From: Trueperaceae bacterium
GTDB lineage: Bacteria > Deinococcota > Deinococci > Deinococcales > Trueperaceae
DNA: 64,000 bases
Assembly (NCBI GenBank): GCA_036381035.1
Contig: DASVDQ010000089.1
Span: 1 to 64,000, forward strand
Direction: 5' to 3'
Notes under the pieces: model-generated
The model's input: only the letters and a program-made list of their open reading frames with translations
The model's database searches: none
What the model was told of the DNA's origin: nothing
Position numbers and translations under genes: made by a program
Shown here: piece after piece, positions 23,284 to 31,654 of the stretch
Layout of the letters: every line of letters begins with the position of its first letter
Position numbering within the stretch: the stretch's first letter is position 1

Positions 23284-23289
23284 ACTCTA
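23284..23289 (-). promoter_or_regulatory. -10 box for leaderless patatin gene
   Basis: Minus-strand TAGAGT, 7 nt before GTG 23276. A plus-strand CATGCT (23324-23329), 7 nt before GTG 23337, is the matching candidate for the divergent gene. Confidence 0.6.
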
Positions 23290-23336
23290 GCGCCGTTCCG
23301 CGGAGGAGCTGGTCGGCCCGTGGCATGCTGGCCGAC

Positions 23337-24326
23337 GTGGCGTCGGCACGTGACGAGGAGCCGGCCGCGGGCGCCGGGCCCGGGGCTACCGAGGACCAGC
23401 CCTTCGCGGCGGCGACGGAGACGGGCGCCGTCCGCGACGGACCCGCGTCCACCGCCGCGCGCCTCGGCGTCGTGGTCGTTCACCACGCCGCGTCGAGGCA
23501 GGTGCTCGACGACGCGATGCGCCGCCTGGCGCTCGCGGCGCCCGGGGCCCGGGTCGTGCTCGTCGCCACAGGGAGCTCCGTCCCCGACCCCGCCCCCGGC
23601 TGGCCGCACGGCACCGCCGTGGCGAGGGTCGAGAACCACTCCTACGCGCGGGCCGTGAACCGCGGCCTGGCGCTGCTGCCCGCGCTGCCGTACCTGGCCT
23701 TCATGAACGACGACGTGCTCGTGTCGGAGCGCACGTTCGACGACCTCGTCGCGGCCCTCGCGGCGGAGCCGGGCGCCGGCGCGGCCGGGCCGCTGGCCTA
23801 CGACGCCCGCGGCAGGCTGCAGGCGATGGGCCTCCCCTACCGCCTCGTGCAGCGCCGCGCGCTGCGCGCCGGCCCGAGGGCCGACGGACGTCCGGCCACC
23901 GTGCGCGCGCCCTGGCTGACCGGCTGCCTCAAGGTCCTGACGCGTCAGGCGTACGTCGCTACCGGCGGCTACGACGAGCGCTTCAGGTTCACGAACGAGG
24001 ACCTCGACCACGGGCTGCGCGCCTCCCGGCTCGGCTACGCCAACCTGCTCGTGGCCACGCCGGTGACGCACCTGGGCGGTTCCTCCACGCCGGGCCACCC
24101 CGCCTTCCACGTGGAGGGTCGGCGGGGCGGCTACCTGGTCACCGCGCGCCACCTCCCGCCGGCCGCCGGGCTGGCGCACCGCACCTACCTCCTGTTGGAG
24201 GGCGGGCTCGGGTCCCTCCTCGCGCCGGGCCCACAGGCCAGGGCCGCGCACCGCGCCGTGGCGCGCATGGCCTGGGAGGGCGCCTGGGGCACCTCGCCCT
24301 TCGGCGCGACCCTGGACGACCGCTAG
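23337..24326 (+). CDS. Family 2 glycosyltransferase
   Basis: Cytoplasmic nucleotide-sugar-dependent transferase of the GT-A fold, 329 residues from GTG 23337. The first 40 residues are low-complexity Ala/Glu/Gly. Then come LGVVVVHHAA, YARAVNRGLAL and FMNDDVLVS (the DXD-type metal and sugar-binding region), then TGCLKVLTRQAYVATGGYDERF and NEDLDHGLRASRLGY, which carry the ED of the catalytic base motif typical of rhamnosyl-type GT2 enzymes. Acceptor unknown; a surface polysaccharide is plausible. An ATG at 23325 is possible but overlaps the likely -10 CATGCT. Confidence 0.85.
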   Translation: MASARDEEPAAGAGPGATEDQPFAAATETGAVRDGPASTAARLGVVVVHHAASRQVLDDAMRRLALAAPGARVVLVATGSSVPDPAPGWPHGTAVARVENHSYARAVNRGLALLPALPYLAFMNDDVLVSERTFDDLVAALAAEPGAGAAGPLAYDARGRLQAMGLPYRLVQRRALRAGPRADGRPATVRAPWLTGCLKVLTRQAYVATGGYDERFRFTNEDLDHGLRASRLGYANLLVATPVTHLGGSSTPGHPAFHVEGRRGGYLVTARHLPPAAGLAHRTYLLLEGGLGSLLAPGPQARAAHRAVARMAWEGAWGTSPFGATLDDR

Positions 24327-24335
24327 GCCAGGTGC

Positions 24336-24341
24336 TACCTT
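24336..24341 (+). promoter_or_regulatory. -10 box for leaderless membrane-protein gene
   Basis: TACCTT, exactly 7 nt before ATG 24349 and 10 nt after the glycosyltransferase stop. Confidence 0.6.
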
Positions 24342-24348
24342 CTCCGCC

Positions 24349-25305
24349 ATGCCCGGGCTACTGGCGCCGGCGCTGGAGGCGCTGCTGGCCGACCCCGTCG
24401 TCCTCTACTCGTCGGGCGCCGCGGCGCTGCTCCTCGTCGTCTCGCTCGGCAGCGGCATCGGCCGCCGCGACTACCTGGCGCTGACCCGGCCGCGCACCCT
24501 GCTGCGCGTCCTCGGCGCCGTCACCGCCGCGTTCCTCCTGCAGGTGGCCGACGCCCTCTGGGGCGCCGACCTGCCCGCGGCGCTGGCGGCCGTCGCCCCC
24601 GGCCTGCACCGCCTGCCCCTCTACCTCGTCGCCCTCGCCTACGGTCCGGCCACCGGCGTCTTCGTCGGCGTGCTCTTCGCCGGCTTCCACGCCGGCGACG
24701 CCCTGCCCGGCTGGCCGGAGGCCGTGCTGACCCTCGAGCTGGCCGTCCTCGGCTGGCTGGCGATCTACCCGTCGCCGCGCGACACGAGGGTCGCCGGACC
24801 GCTCGACGCGCTGCTGGCCTACGCCCTGGCCTGGGGCACCGCCGGCGTCGCGCTGCTCGCCGCCCGGCACGGGTCGGTCACGCTGGACCTCGTCTGGACC
24901 GAGCACGCCGCCGTTCTCCCCGGCGTCGTGGCGAGCGCGCTGCTGCTGGTCCTCTTCGGGCCGGGCGCGTACCGCCGCGCGTTCCCCGGCAGCCGCATCT
25001 ACCCGCCGGTCCCGCCGCGCCGCCAGCCGGGCGACGCGCCCGCCCCGGCCCTGGCCGTGCGGACCGCCCTGGCGGCGGACGGCGTCGAGCACCTGCTTCT
25101 CGACCAGCGGGAGCGCCGCCGCGGCGTCACGCTGGGCGTCCTGGCCCAAGAACCGTCGCTGCCGCCCGAGTCGCTGCCCGCCCGCCGGTCGCGCGGCGAG
25201 CGCGCGCTGCCCCCCTTCCCGGAAGCCGACCTCGCGTTCCCGCAGCCCGTGAGGCGGCGCCGCCTCGAGCGTCGTCGGCTGCCGGAGGAGCTCAGCCGCT
25301 CGTAG
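24349..25305 (+). CDS. Multi-pass membrane protein of unknown function
   Basis: 318 residues; family not recognised. About six hydrophobic segments fall between residues 15 and 210 (including YLVALAYGPATGVFVGVLFA and VVASALLLVLFGPGAY), followed by an Arg/Pro-rich cytoplasmic-looking tail of about 100 residues ending RRRLERRRLPEELSRS. The core, with a conserved-looking GPATGVFVGVLFAGFHAG loop, is reminiscent of ECF-type S components, but I cannot support that assignment. The leaderless -10 box is 7 nt upstream. Confidence 0.75.
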   Translation: MPGLLAPALEALLADPVVLYSSGAAALLLVVSLGSGIGRRDYLALTRPRTLLRVLGAVTAAFLLQVADALWGADLPAALAAVAPGLHRLPLYLVALAYGPATGVFVGVLFAGFHAGDALPGWPEAVLTLELAVLGWLAIYPSPRDTRVAGPLDALLAYALAWGTAGVALLAARHGSVTLDLVWTEHAAVLPGVVASALLLVLFGPGAYRRAFPGSRIYPPVPPRRQPGDAPAPALAVRTALAADGVEHLLLDQRERRRGVTLGVLAQEPSLPPESLPARRSRGERALPPFPEADLAFPQPVRRRRLERRRLPEELSRS

Positions 25306-25371
25306 CTCCCTCCCGCGCGGACGAGCCGCCGGCCGGAGGCGGTCGGCCGACCGACGGCGCCGGGGCTCGGC

Positions 25372-25377
25372 TATCAT
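25372..25377 (+). promoter_or_regulatory. -10 box for leaderless phoU
   Basis: TATCAT, 7 nt before GTG 25385. The upstream ATG at 25376 overlaps this box and is therefore unlikely to be the start. Confidence 0.7.
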
Positions 25378-25384
25378 GCCGGCC

Positions 25385-26032
25385 GTGGACGGCAGCCCGC
25401 TCAGCGAGGACATCGCGAACGTCGCCAGCCACGTGCTGCGCATGCTCGGCCTGGTGAGGGAGGCGACGGGGCTGGCGCGTCGGGCGCTCATCGAGCAGGA
25501 CGAGGAGGCCGCCGAGCGCTGCATGGCGGGCGACGCGCAGATCGACGCCATGCAGGCCGAGCTCGAGATGCGCATCCTCACCGTGATCGCCAGGCGGCAG
25601 CCGGCGGCGCGCGACCTGCGCTTCCTCGGCGCCAGCTTCCAGGCCCTGCACGACATCGAGCGCGCCGGCGACTACGCCGAGCACGTGGCGGGCGCCGCGC
25701 TCGAGCTCGCCAAGGAGCCGCCGCTGAAGCGCTACCTCGACCTCCAGCGCTGCTTCGAGGTCCTGGCGGAGATGATCGACGCGACGATGACGGCGTACGC
25801 CGAGGAGGACGCCGAGGCCGCCCGGCGCGCGCACGCCATGGACCAGGTCATCGACGACCTCTACGAGCAGATCCAGCGCGAGCTTCTCACCTACATGCTG
25901 GAGTCGCCCGCCGCCATCGGCCGGGCGAACCGGCTCCTCGAGGTCGCCCGCTACCTCGAGCGCCTCGGCGACCACATCGAGAACGTCAACGAGCACATCG
26001 TCTTCTGGCTCACCGGCGAGCGCCGCATGTGA
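25385..26032 (+). CDS. phoU: PhoU-family phosphate signalling protein
   Basis: Negative regulator linking the Pst phosphate transporter to the PhoR/PhoB system; a soluble two-repeat helical bundle. 215 residues, the usual length. Two PhoU repeats are visible, each with the metal-binding pattern: DLRFLGASFQALHDIERAGDYAEHV (about 74-98, split over motifs) and a second ending ARYLERLGDHIENVNEH. No pst or pho genes are in the window. The downstream amidase start overlaps its stop (GTGA), so the two are cotranscribed; a functional link is not obvious. Confidence 0.92.
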   Translation: MDGSPLSEDIANVASHVLRMLGLVREATGLARRALIEQDEEAAERCMAGDAQIDAMQAELEMRILTVIARRQPAARDLRFLGASFQALHDIERAGDYAEHVAGAALELAKEPPLKRYLDLQRCFEVLAEMIDATMTAYAEEDAEAARRAHAMDQVIDDLYEQIQRELLTYMLESPAAIGRANRLLEVARYLERLGDHIENVNEHIVFWLTGERRM

Positions 26033-26832
26033 CGAGCGGGGGCGCCACGCCCCGCCGCCGTCTGCGCCGTGCCCTCGGCAGGGCGCTGGTCCTGCTGTCC
26101 CTGCTGTGGCTGCTGCTGGCCGCCGCCTTCGCGGCGCGCGACCACGTGGCCGTGTACGGCCTCCCCAGCCCCATGCGCCTGGTGTTCGGCGACGAGGTGA
26201 GGGTGCCGCGCTGGGAGGTGCTGCGGCGGCTGGTGAACGCCATCCGCGGGCCGGTGAGGGTCGGCCTGCAGGTCGGTCACCTCGGGGCGGCGGAGCAGCC
26301 CGACGAGCTCGCCGAGCTGCGCTACAGCACCGGTGCCCACTGGGACGGCCTCGACGAGGTCGAGGCCAACCACGCCATCGTCGCCGCGCTGGCCGAGCGC
26401 CTGCGGGCCCACGGGTTCGTGGTCGACGTGCTGCCCGCGACCCTGCCCACCCGCTACCGCGCCGACGTGCTGCTCTCGGTGCACGTGGACGCGAACCCGA
26501 ACGAGGAGCGCAGCGGCTACAAGTCGGCGCACTTCGTGCCGGCGCGCAACCCGTACGAGCCGCTGCTCAAGCTGCACCTCGACAGGGCCATGCTGGCGCT
26601 CACCTCGTTGCCCGACGACGACAGGAACGTGACCGGCAACATGCTGCAGTACTACGCGTTCAACAACCGACGTTACCGGCACGCGGCGCACGCGCGCACG
26701 CCCGCCCTGATCGTCGAGCTGGGCTACCTCTCGAACCCGCACGACAGGGAGCTGATCGACGAGCCGGACCGCCTGGCGGCGGCCCTGGAGGCCGGCGTCG
26801 TGAGCTACCTGGACGCGGTCGGCAGGCTCTGA
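26029..26832 (+). CDS. N-acetylmuramoyl-L-alanine amidase (Amidase_3)
   Basis: Zinc amidase cleaving the bond between MurNAc and the L-Ala of the stem peptide. 267 residues, with one N-terminal membrane anchor or signal segment (about 20-38, LLSLLWLLLAAAFAA). Candidate catalytic residues: His in VGLQVGHLG, Glu in DEVEANHAIV, His in LLSVHVDANP and Glu in ALIVELGYLSNPHD, in the normal Amidase_3 order. Starts at GTG 26029, overlapping the phoU stop by 4 nt. Acts in the periplasm or envelope. Confidence 0.87.
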   Translation: MTSGGATPRRRLRRALGRALVLLSLLWLLLAAAFAARDHVAVYGLPSPMRLVFGDEVRVPRWEVLRRLVNAIRGPVRVGLQVGHLGAAEQPDELAELRYSTGAHWDGLDEVEANHAIVAALAERLRAHGFVVDVLPATLPTRYRADVLLSVHVDANPNEERSGYKSAHFVPARNPYEPLLKLHLDRAMLALTSLPDDDRNVTGNMLQYYAFNNRRYRHAAHARTPALIVELGYLSNPHDRELIDEPDRLAAALEAGVVSYLDAVGRL

Positions 26833-26988
26833 GGCCCATGCGTACGCGGGCGTGGCGGCTCGTCGGACCGCCGGCTCGCGCGGCGCCGCGGAGCGGGTCG
26901 GGCCGGCGGCGTCCGGGCAGAGCGCGGTCGCGCCGGCCGTCCTCCGCGCACCCCGCCGCCCGGGGGTCGCTGGTAGCATCGCCTAGGC
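26833..26988. other. Intergenic region before the YtkA/polyferredoxin cluster
   Basis: 156 bases without a gene. A -10-like TAGCAT at 26974-26979 ends 9 nt before ATG 26989, slightly further than in the strict leaderless set. No Shine-Dalgarno is evident. Confidence 0.4.
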
Positions 26989-27423
26989 ATGACAGTCGCG
27001 CCACGCTCCCGCCTCCCGCTCCGCCTGGCCGTCGTCGCGGCGCTCGCCGCGCTGGCGCTCGCCGGCTGCCGCCCGGGCGGCGACGGGGCGTCGACCAGCT
27101 CGGCGGGCGGCGGCTCGGGCGACGTGCCCCCGCTCAACGCCGCCGTGGAGGTGACCGACCCGGCGGTCGGCGGGGGCGCCGTCACGGTGACCGTGCGGGA
27201 GGGTGAGGAGCCGGTCTCCGGCGCCGTCGTGGCGGTCCAGGCCGACATGACGCACGCCGGCATGGCGCCCGTCATCGCCGACGCCCCCGAGGCCGAGCCC
27301 GGCGTCTACCGGACCGACGAGTTCGCGTTCACGATGGCCGGCGACTGGATCGTCACGGCCGAGGTGCGGACGCAGGACGGCCGCACCGCGACGGCCGAGA
27401 CCTTCGTCACGGTCGCGCGGTGA
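26989..27423 (+). CDS. YtkA/FixH-like secreted lipoprotein
   Basis: 144 residues. The signal peptide ends in lipobox LAGC (Cys at about 24), then a Gly/Ser linker, then a small beta-sandwich like the YtkA/FixH family: VTVTVREGEEPVSGAVVAV, the Met/His segment DMTHAGMAP and a C-terminal strand TMAGDWIVTAEVRTQDG. The Met and His in DMTHAGM could bind copper, as suggested for relatives, but this is inference. The next gene starts inside its stop (GTGA), so it is coupled to the polyferredoxin protein. A related domain recurs in the gene at 29785. Confidence 0.8.
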   Translation: MTVAPRSRLPLRLAVVAALAALALAGCRPGGDGASTSSAGGGSGDVPPLNAAVEVTDPAVGGGAVTVTVREGEEPVSGAVVAVQADMTHAGMAPVIADAPEAEPGVYRTDEFAFTMAGDWIVTAEVRTQDGRTATAETFVTVAR

Positions 27424-28988
27424 GCGCCCCGGCCGCCCGCGCGGGCACCGTGGCTCGGGGCGAGGGGCGGGCGGGCCTGGTCGACCAGCCGCGCGGCTTC
27501 GACCTCCTCTCGCTGCCTGGCCTCAGGCGGTTCGCGCGCTGGCGGTACGCCCGCCTCGCGCTCCAGCTGCCGCTCCTGCTCCTGGCGCTGTTCGTGGTCG
27601 TCGACGGCCTCACCGGCCGCCAGGTCGCGCCCCGCAACGTCGCCACCACGGCCGTGTGGCTGCACTACCGCGGCCTGCTGGTGCTGGGGCTGGCGGTCGT
27701 GGGGAACGCCTTCTGCGCCGCGTGCCCGCTGATGCTCACCCGCGGCCTCTCGCGCCGTCTCGAGCGCCTGCTGCCGCGCAAGCTCGCCTGGCCGCGCGCG
27801 CTGCGCTCCAAGTGGCTGGTCATCGCGCTCCTGCTGGCGTTCTTCCTCGCCTACGAGGTCTTCGACCTGTGGGCCAGCCCGTGGCTGACCGCCTGGCTGG
27901 CCCTCGGCTACTTCGGCGCCGCGCTGGCCGTCGACGTGCTGTTCCCCGCCGGCACGTTCTGCCGCTGGGTCTGCCCGCTCGGCAACTTCAACTTCGCCCT
28001 GGCCACCGCCTCGCCCGCGCAGATCACGGCTGTGGACCCCGACGTGTGCCGCCGCTGCGAGCACAAGCCCTGCCTGCACGGCCGGTACACGGCGCCGGAG
28101 CGGCCCGCGGGAGGCTTCAGCCTGCCGCTGGCCGGCGCCCACGCGGGCTTCGTGCCCTCGGCGGAGGTCGTGAACCCCAACGGCGACGGGTTCTTCCCCG
28201 GCTGCGAGACGGGCCTGTTCGTGCCGACGATCACGTCGAACATGGACTGCACGCTGTGCCTCAACTGCGTGCGCGCCTGCCCCTACGACAACGTCGCCCT
28301 CACGGTGCGCGCTCCCGGGCGGGAGCTGCACCGCGCGCCGTGGGCGCGGCGCGGGCGCCTGTCGGTCCTGACCATGGGCGTGCTGCTCGCCTTCTTCGGC
28401 CTGATGAACGCGTTGGCGATGGTACCGCCGTTCTTCGACGCGGCCCAGCGCCTCTCCGAGCTCCTCGGCACGCGGAGCGAGGCCGTGGTCCTCGTCGTCC
28501 TCTACGCCGGCGTCACGCTGCTCGGCCTCGGGCTCACGCTCGCCGCGGCGTCCGCCGCCGACGCCCTGGGCGGCAGGTGGGAGGGTCTCGTGGCCGCGTA
28601 CGAGCGCTGGGGCTACGTCGTCGTCGCGCTCGGGTTCGGCCTGTGGGCGGCGCACTACACCTTCCACTTCCTCACGGGCGCGCTGTCGATGGTCCCGGTG
28701 TTCCAGCACTTCTTCGCCTACCGCGGCCTGGACGTGGACCCGAACTGGCGCCTGGCGCAGGTCGTGCCGAGCGCCTACCTCTTCGCGGTCCAGGCCGCGA
28801 TCACCGGCGCCGCCAGCTTCCTCGCCCTCTACACGACGGCGCGCATCGGCCTGCGCGACTTCGGCCGGCGCGGCGCCGTGGCGATGTGGCCCATGTTCCT
28901 CTTCGTGCTGGCGTTCACGGCGCTGCAGCTCCTCGTCCTGGCGCAGCCGATGGAGATGCGCGGCACGATCCTCGGACCCAGCTTCTGA
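27420..28988 (+). CDS. Polyferredoxin-type membrane protein (NapH/NosR/CcoG-like)
   Basis: 522-residue integral membrane iron-sulfur protein with about ten hydrophobic segments. Cys motifs in order: FCAACP (Cys 99 and 102), CRWVCPLG (181 and 185, the CxxxCP motif of NapH/NosR proteins), CRRCEHKPC (210, 213, 218) with a further Cys at 262, and a classic 4Fe-4S set CTLCLNCVRACP (277, 280, 283, 287). Two 4Fe-4S clusters are therefore likely. After the ferredoxin domain there are about six more membrane helices, longer than NapH. Expected role: moving electrons from the quinone pool or cytoplasm to an envelope acceptor. The real partner is unknown; no nos, nap or cco structural gene is in the window. 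Confidence 0.82.
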   Translation: MSAPAARAGTVARGEGRAGLVDQPRGFDLLSLPGLRRFARWRYARLALQLPLLLLALFVVVDGLTGRQVAPRNVATTAVWLHYRGLLVLGLAVVGNAFCAACPLMLTRGLSRRLERLLPRKLAWPRALRSKWLVIALLLAFFLAYEVFDLWASPWLTAWLALGYFGAALAVDVLFPAGTFCRWVCPLGNFNFALATASPAQITAVDPDVCRRCEHKPCLHGRYTAPERPAGGFSLPLAGAHAGFVPSAEVVNPNGDGFFPGCETGLFVPTITSNMDCTLCLNCVRACPYDNVALTVRAPGRELHRAPWARRGRLSVLTMGVLLAFFGLMNALAMVPPFFDAAQRLSELLGTRSEAVVLVVLYAGVTLLGLGLTLAAASAADALGGRWEGLVAAYERWGYVVVALGFGLWAAHYTFHFLTGALSMVPVFQHFFAYRGLDVDPNWRLAQVVPSAYLFAVQAAITGAASFLALYTTARIGLRDFGRRGAVAMWPMFLFVLAFTALQLLVLAQPMEMRGTILGPSF

Positions 28989-29028
28989 GGCGCTCGCCCC
29001 GCGTTGGCCCGCCCGCGCCGGCCGGTGG

Positions 29029-29034
29029 TAGCCT
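29029..29034 (+). promoter_or_regulatory. -10 box for leaderless vanY-like gene
   Basis: TAGCCT, 7 nt before GTG 29042, so the second half of the cluster may have its own promoter. Confidence 0.6.
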
Positions 29035-29041
29035 GCTCCGC

Positions 29042-29788
29042 GTGCCCCGCGGGACACCCTCGCTCCTCGCCGCGCTGGCGGCCCTGCTGCTCGCCTCCAC
29101 GTCCCTGGCCGAGCCGCTGCCGGCCTGCGCGGTCGACGACAGGCCGGCGCTGGCCACGGGCTACGACGAGTACGCCCTCACCGTCCTCGACACCGTGTTC
29201 GCCCTGACGCCGGACTACGAGCCTCCCGACCTCGTCCGGGCCTCCACGGCGTTCCCCGCCTCCTACGACGGGGGCGGGCAGCACCTCGTGCGCGCCGTGG
29301 TGATCGACGACCTCGCCGCCATGCTGCGGGACGCCGAGGCGGCGGGCGTGAGGCTGGCGGTGCAGTCGGCCTACCGCAGCTACGCCTACCAGGTCAGCAC
29401 GTTCCAGTACTGGGTGGACCGCGACGGCTACGACGCGGCCCTGGCGAGCAGCGCGCGCCCCGGCCACTCCGAGCACCAGCTCGGCACCGCCATCGACTTC
29501 CGCTCCTACTCCGGACCGCCGGCCTGGGACCTGGCGGACTGGGCCGAGACGCCGGAGGGCGCCTGGCTGGCCGCGAACGCCCACCGCTACGGGTTCGTCA
29601 TGAGCTACCCGCGGGGCGAGGCCGAGACGACCTGCTACGTCTACGAGCCGTGGCACTACCGCTACGTGGGACGCGAGACGTCCGCCGCCATCCACGGGAG
29701 CGGGCTGACGCCGCGCGAGTACCTGTGGCTCGCCCTCCAGGCCGAGCTGGAGCGGCGCGCCGGACCGGCCGGGGACGGCGGCCGTTGA
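29042..29788 (+). CDS. VanY-family D-Ala-D-Ala carboxypeptidase
   Basis: Exported zinc peptidase trimming the terminal D-Ala from peptidoglycan stem peptides. 248 residues with a signal peptide (about 1-25, ending TSLAEP). The VanY/M15B signatures are intact: QSAYRSYAYQ, the zinc motif GHSEHQLGTAIDF (His and Asp) and EPWHYRYVG (catalytic Glu-Pro-Trp-His). The start is GTG 29042, supported by the -10 box 7 nt upstream and by the signal peptide. Its stop overlaps the next start (TTGA). A single such gene suggests routine cell-wall remodelling rather than vancomycin resistance. Confidence 0.9.
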   Translation: MPRGTPSLLAALAALLLASTSLAEPLPACAVDDRPALATGYDEYALTVLDTVFALTPDYEPPDLVRASTAFPASYDGGGQHLVRAVVIDDLAAMLRDAEAAGVRLAVQSAYRSYAYQVSTFQYWVDRDGYDAALASSARPGHSEHQLGTAIDFRSYSGPPAWDLADWAETPEGAWLAANAHRYGFVMSYPRGEAETTCYVYEPWHYRYVGRETSAAIHGSGLTPREYLWLALQAELERRAGPAGDGGR

Positions 29789-30426
29789 GGCGCCTCGCCG
29801 CCGTCTGCCTGGCCGCGGCCCTGGGCGCCGCGTCGGCGCACCCGATGCTCGTGATCGGCGAGGTCACGATCGACCCGGACCCCGCCGTCCCGGGCGCGCC
29901 GGCGACGCTCACCCTCACGCTCCAGGACACGTCACTCGCCGAGGTCGAGGACGCCGTCGTGTTCGTCGAGCTGCGCGCCGGACCGCCGCCCGAGGGCGGG
30001 TCCGCGCCAGCCGGGGAGCCGGACGTGGCCACCGACAGGCTCGAGGAGGTCTCCCCCGGCGTCTACACGGCGACGATCGCGGTCCCTCCGGCGGGCGCTT
30101 ACACGCTTACCGTGCGCGACCGCACCTACCGCCAGGAGGAGGCCGTGGCCAACGTGAGCGTGCGGCTCGGCGAGGGCGAGACGGGGGCCGTGTCGTTCGT
30201 CCTGCCCCCCACCGCCAGCGGACCGACCTCGCTGGGCTCGTGGCTGATCTGGCTCGTCGGCGTGCCGCTGCTCGCCGGCGTCCTCGTCACGGTGCTGGTG
30301 CTGCGCTCCGGCGGACGCGAGGCGGGGCCCGGCGCCGCGGGACCGGGCGAGGACGGCTCGCCCGCGGAGGAGCCGCCCGAGGGCGGGCCGCGCGCGCCCG
30401 TGTCGCCGGGCGAGGGGGCGGGATGA
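29785..30426 (+). CDS. Exported beta-sandwich protein with C-terminal membrane anchor (YtkA-like)
   Basis: 213 residues. A signal peptide (about 1-19, AAALGAASAH) leads into a beta-rich domain beginning HPMLVIGEVTIDPDPAVPG and including EDAVVFVELRA and PGVYTATIAVPPAGAYTLTV, then a single membrane helix (about 155-175) and a Gly/Pro/Glu-rich cytoplasmic tail. The fold pattern resembles the lipoprotein at 26989. The start is TTG 29785, overlapping the vanY stop (TTGA); no better start exists before the signal peptide. Function unknown; the mature N-terminal His-Pro-Met could bind copper, a conjecture. Confidence 0.68.
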   Translation: MRRLAAVCLAAALGAASAHPMLVIGEVTIDPDPAVPGAPATLTLTLQDTSLAEVEDAVVFVELRAGPPPEGGSAPAGEPDVATDRLEEVSPGVYTATIAVPPAGAYTLTVRDRTYRQEEAVANVSVRLGEGETGAVSFVLPPTASGPTSLGSWLIWLVGVPLLAGVLVTVLVLRSGGREAGPGAAGPGEDGSPAEEPPEGGPRAPVSPGEGAG

Positions 30427-31154
30427 CCTTCGTCGAGCAGACGTGGGGCACCTGGCTGAACGTCGCCGCGGTGCTGGTCGGCGGCGGCCTCGGGCTGCTC
30501 GTGCGCGGACGGCTGGCCGAGAGGGTCACGGTCGTCGTCATGCAGGCCATCGGCCTCGTCACGCTGCTCGTCGGCGTGCTGAACGCCCTCGACCTGAGCC
30601 GCGTCGACGCCCCGCCTGGGGTGCTCGTCGGGCTGCTGGCGCTGGCGATCGGCGGCGCCCTCGGCGAGTGGTGGGGCATCGAGGACGGCCTGGAGCGCCT
30701 CGGCGAGCGCCTGAAGCGCGCTCTCGGCGGCCAGGGCCGCTTCACCGAGGGCTTCGTCGCCGCCAGCCTGCTCTTCTGCGTCGGTCCGCTGACGCTCCTC
30801 GGCAGCTTCCAGAACGGCCTCACGGGCGAGGCGCCGTTCCTCGTCCTCAAGTCCACGCTCGACGGCTTCTCGGCGCTGGCGCTGGCCACCACGTTCGGGT
30901 TCGGCGTGCTCGGCTCGATCGCCGTGATCGCCGTCTACCAGGGCGGCCTCTCCCTCGCGGCCGGGCTGTTCGCGAACCTCGTGCCCGACCCCGCCAACGA
31001 CCCCAACGTGATGCTCGTGAACGGGGTCGGCGGGCTGATGATCGTCGGCCTCGGCCTGGGGCTGCTCGAGGTCAAGCGCCTGCGCGTCGCCTCGCTGCTG
31101 CCCGCCATAGCGCTGGCGCCGCTGTTCCACTGGCTCGGCCGCCTCGTCTACTGA
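30423..31154 (+). CDS. DUF554 integral membrane protein
   Basis: 243 residues with about six to seven hydrophobic segments. Family hallmarks are present: WLNVAAVLVGGGLGLLVRGR at the N-terminus, CVGPLTLLGSFQNGLTGE in the middle and MLVNGVGGLMIVGLGLGLLE near the end. DUF554 proteins (YqgA/YdfK) are probable transporters of unknown substrate. The ATG overlaps the previous stop (ATGA), closing the cluster that starts at 26989. Confidence 0.9.
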   Translation: MTFVEQTWGTWLNVAAVLVGGGLGLLVRGRLAERVTVVVMQAIGLVTLLVGVLNALDLSRVDAPPGVLVGLLALAIGGALGEWWGIEDGLERLGERLKRALGGQGRFTEGFVAASLLFCVGPLTLLGSFQNGLTGEAPFLVLKSTLDGFSALALATTFGFGVLGSIAVIAVYQGGLSLAAGLFANLVPDPANDPNVMLVNGVGGLMIVGLGLGLLEVKRLRVASLLPAIALAPLFHWLGRLVY

Positions 31155-31242
31155 GCGTCGGCCCCACCCCCGCCGCCATCCGCGCCCGCCCCTCCCGCGG
31201 GGGCCGTGCCGACGGGCGCGCGCCGGCTGGCTCCCCGCGCGT

Positions 31243-31248
31243 TAGCAT
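31243..31248 (+). promoter_or_regulatory. -10 box for leaderless gatC
   Basis: TAGCAT, 6 nt before GTG 31255. Confidence 0.6.
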
Positions 31249-31254
31249 CGCGGC

Positions 31255-31557
31255 GTGACCGACGGCCGGACCCCCGTGATCGACGACGAGACCCTCGCGC
31301 GCCTCGAGGAGCTGGCGCGGCTCGAGCTGGCGCCGGAGGAGCGCGAGCGGGTGAAGGCCGACCTCGCGGCGGTGCTCGGCTTCGTGGCGCAGCTCGCCGA
31401 CCTGCCGGAGGGACCGGGCGCCGAGGACCTGGCGGCGCCGGAGAGGACGCGTCCTGACGTGCCGCGGCCCGGCCTGCCGCGCGACGCGGCGCTGGCCCTG
31501 GCCCCCGCTGCCAGGGACGGCTACTTCGAGGTGCCGCGCACGGTCGACGAGGGCTGA
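31255..31557 (+). CDS. gatC: Asp/Glu-tRNA amidotransferase subunit GatC
   Basis: Small subunit that stabilises the GatAB complex converting misacylated Glu-tRNA(Gln) or Asp-tRNA(Asn). 100 residues, as usual. Core motif: IDDETLARLEELARLELAPE, then LGFVAQLADLP, and a C-terminal AARDGYFEVPRTVDEG, which is the typical ending (FxVPxVxE). gatA and gatB are not in this window, so the genes are dispersed here. A hairpin terminator follows. Confidence 0.9.
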   Translation: MTDGRTPVIDDETLARLEELARLELAPEERERVKADLAAVLGFVAQLADLPEGPGAEDLAAPERTRPDVPRPGLPRDAALALAPAARDGYFEVPRTVDEG

Positions 31558-31594
31558 GGGCCGGCCGCAGCGGAGGCCGCCCCGCTCCCGACGC

Positions 31595-31623
31595 GGGCCC
31601 CGCCGAGCGGCACAGCGGGGCCC
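31595..31623 (+). terminator. Hairpin after gatC
   Basis: GGGCCCCGC (31595-31603) pairs with GCGGGGCCC (31615-31623) over an 11-nt loop. It separates gatC from the following operon. Confidence 0.6.
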
Positions 31624-31654
31624 AGGGCGAGGGTCAGGTGCCATGATCGCCTCC

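Noticed and set aside
29042-29788. VanY as part of a vancomycin-resistance locus
   Set aside because: No vanH, vanA/B, vanX or vanRS neighbours; a lone VanY-type peptidase is common in cell-wall turnover.
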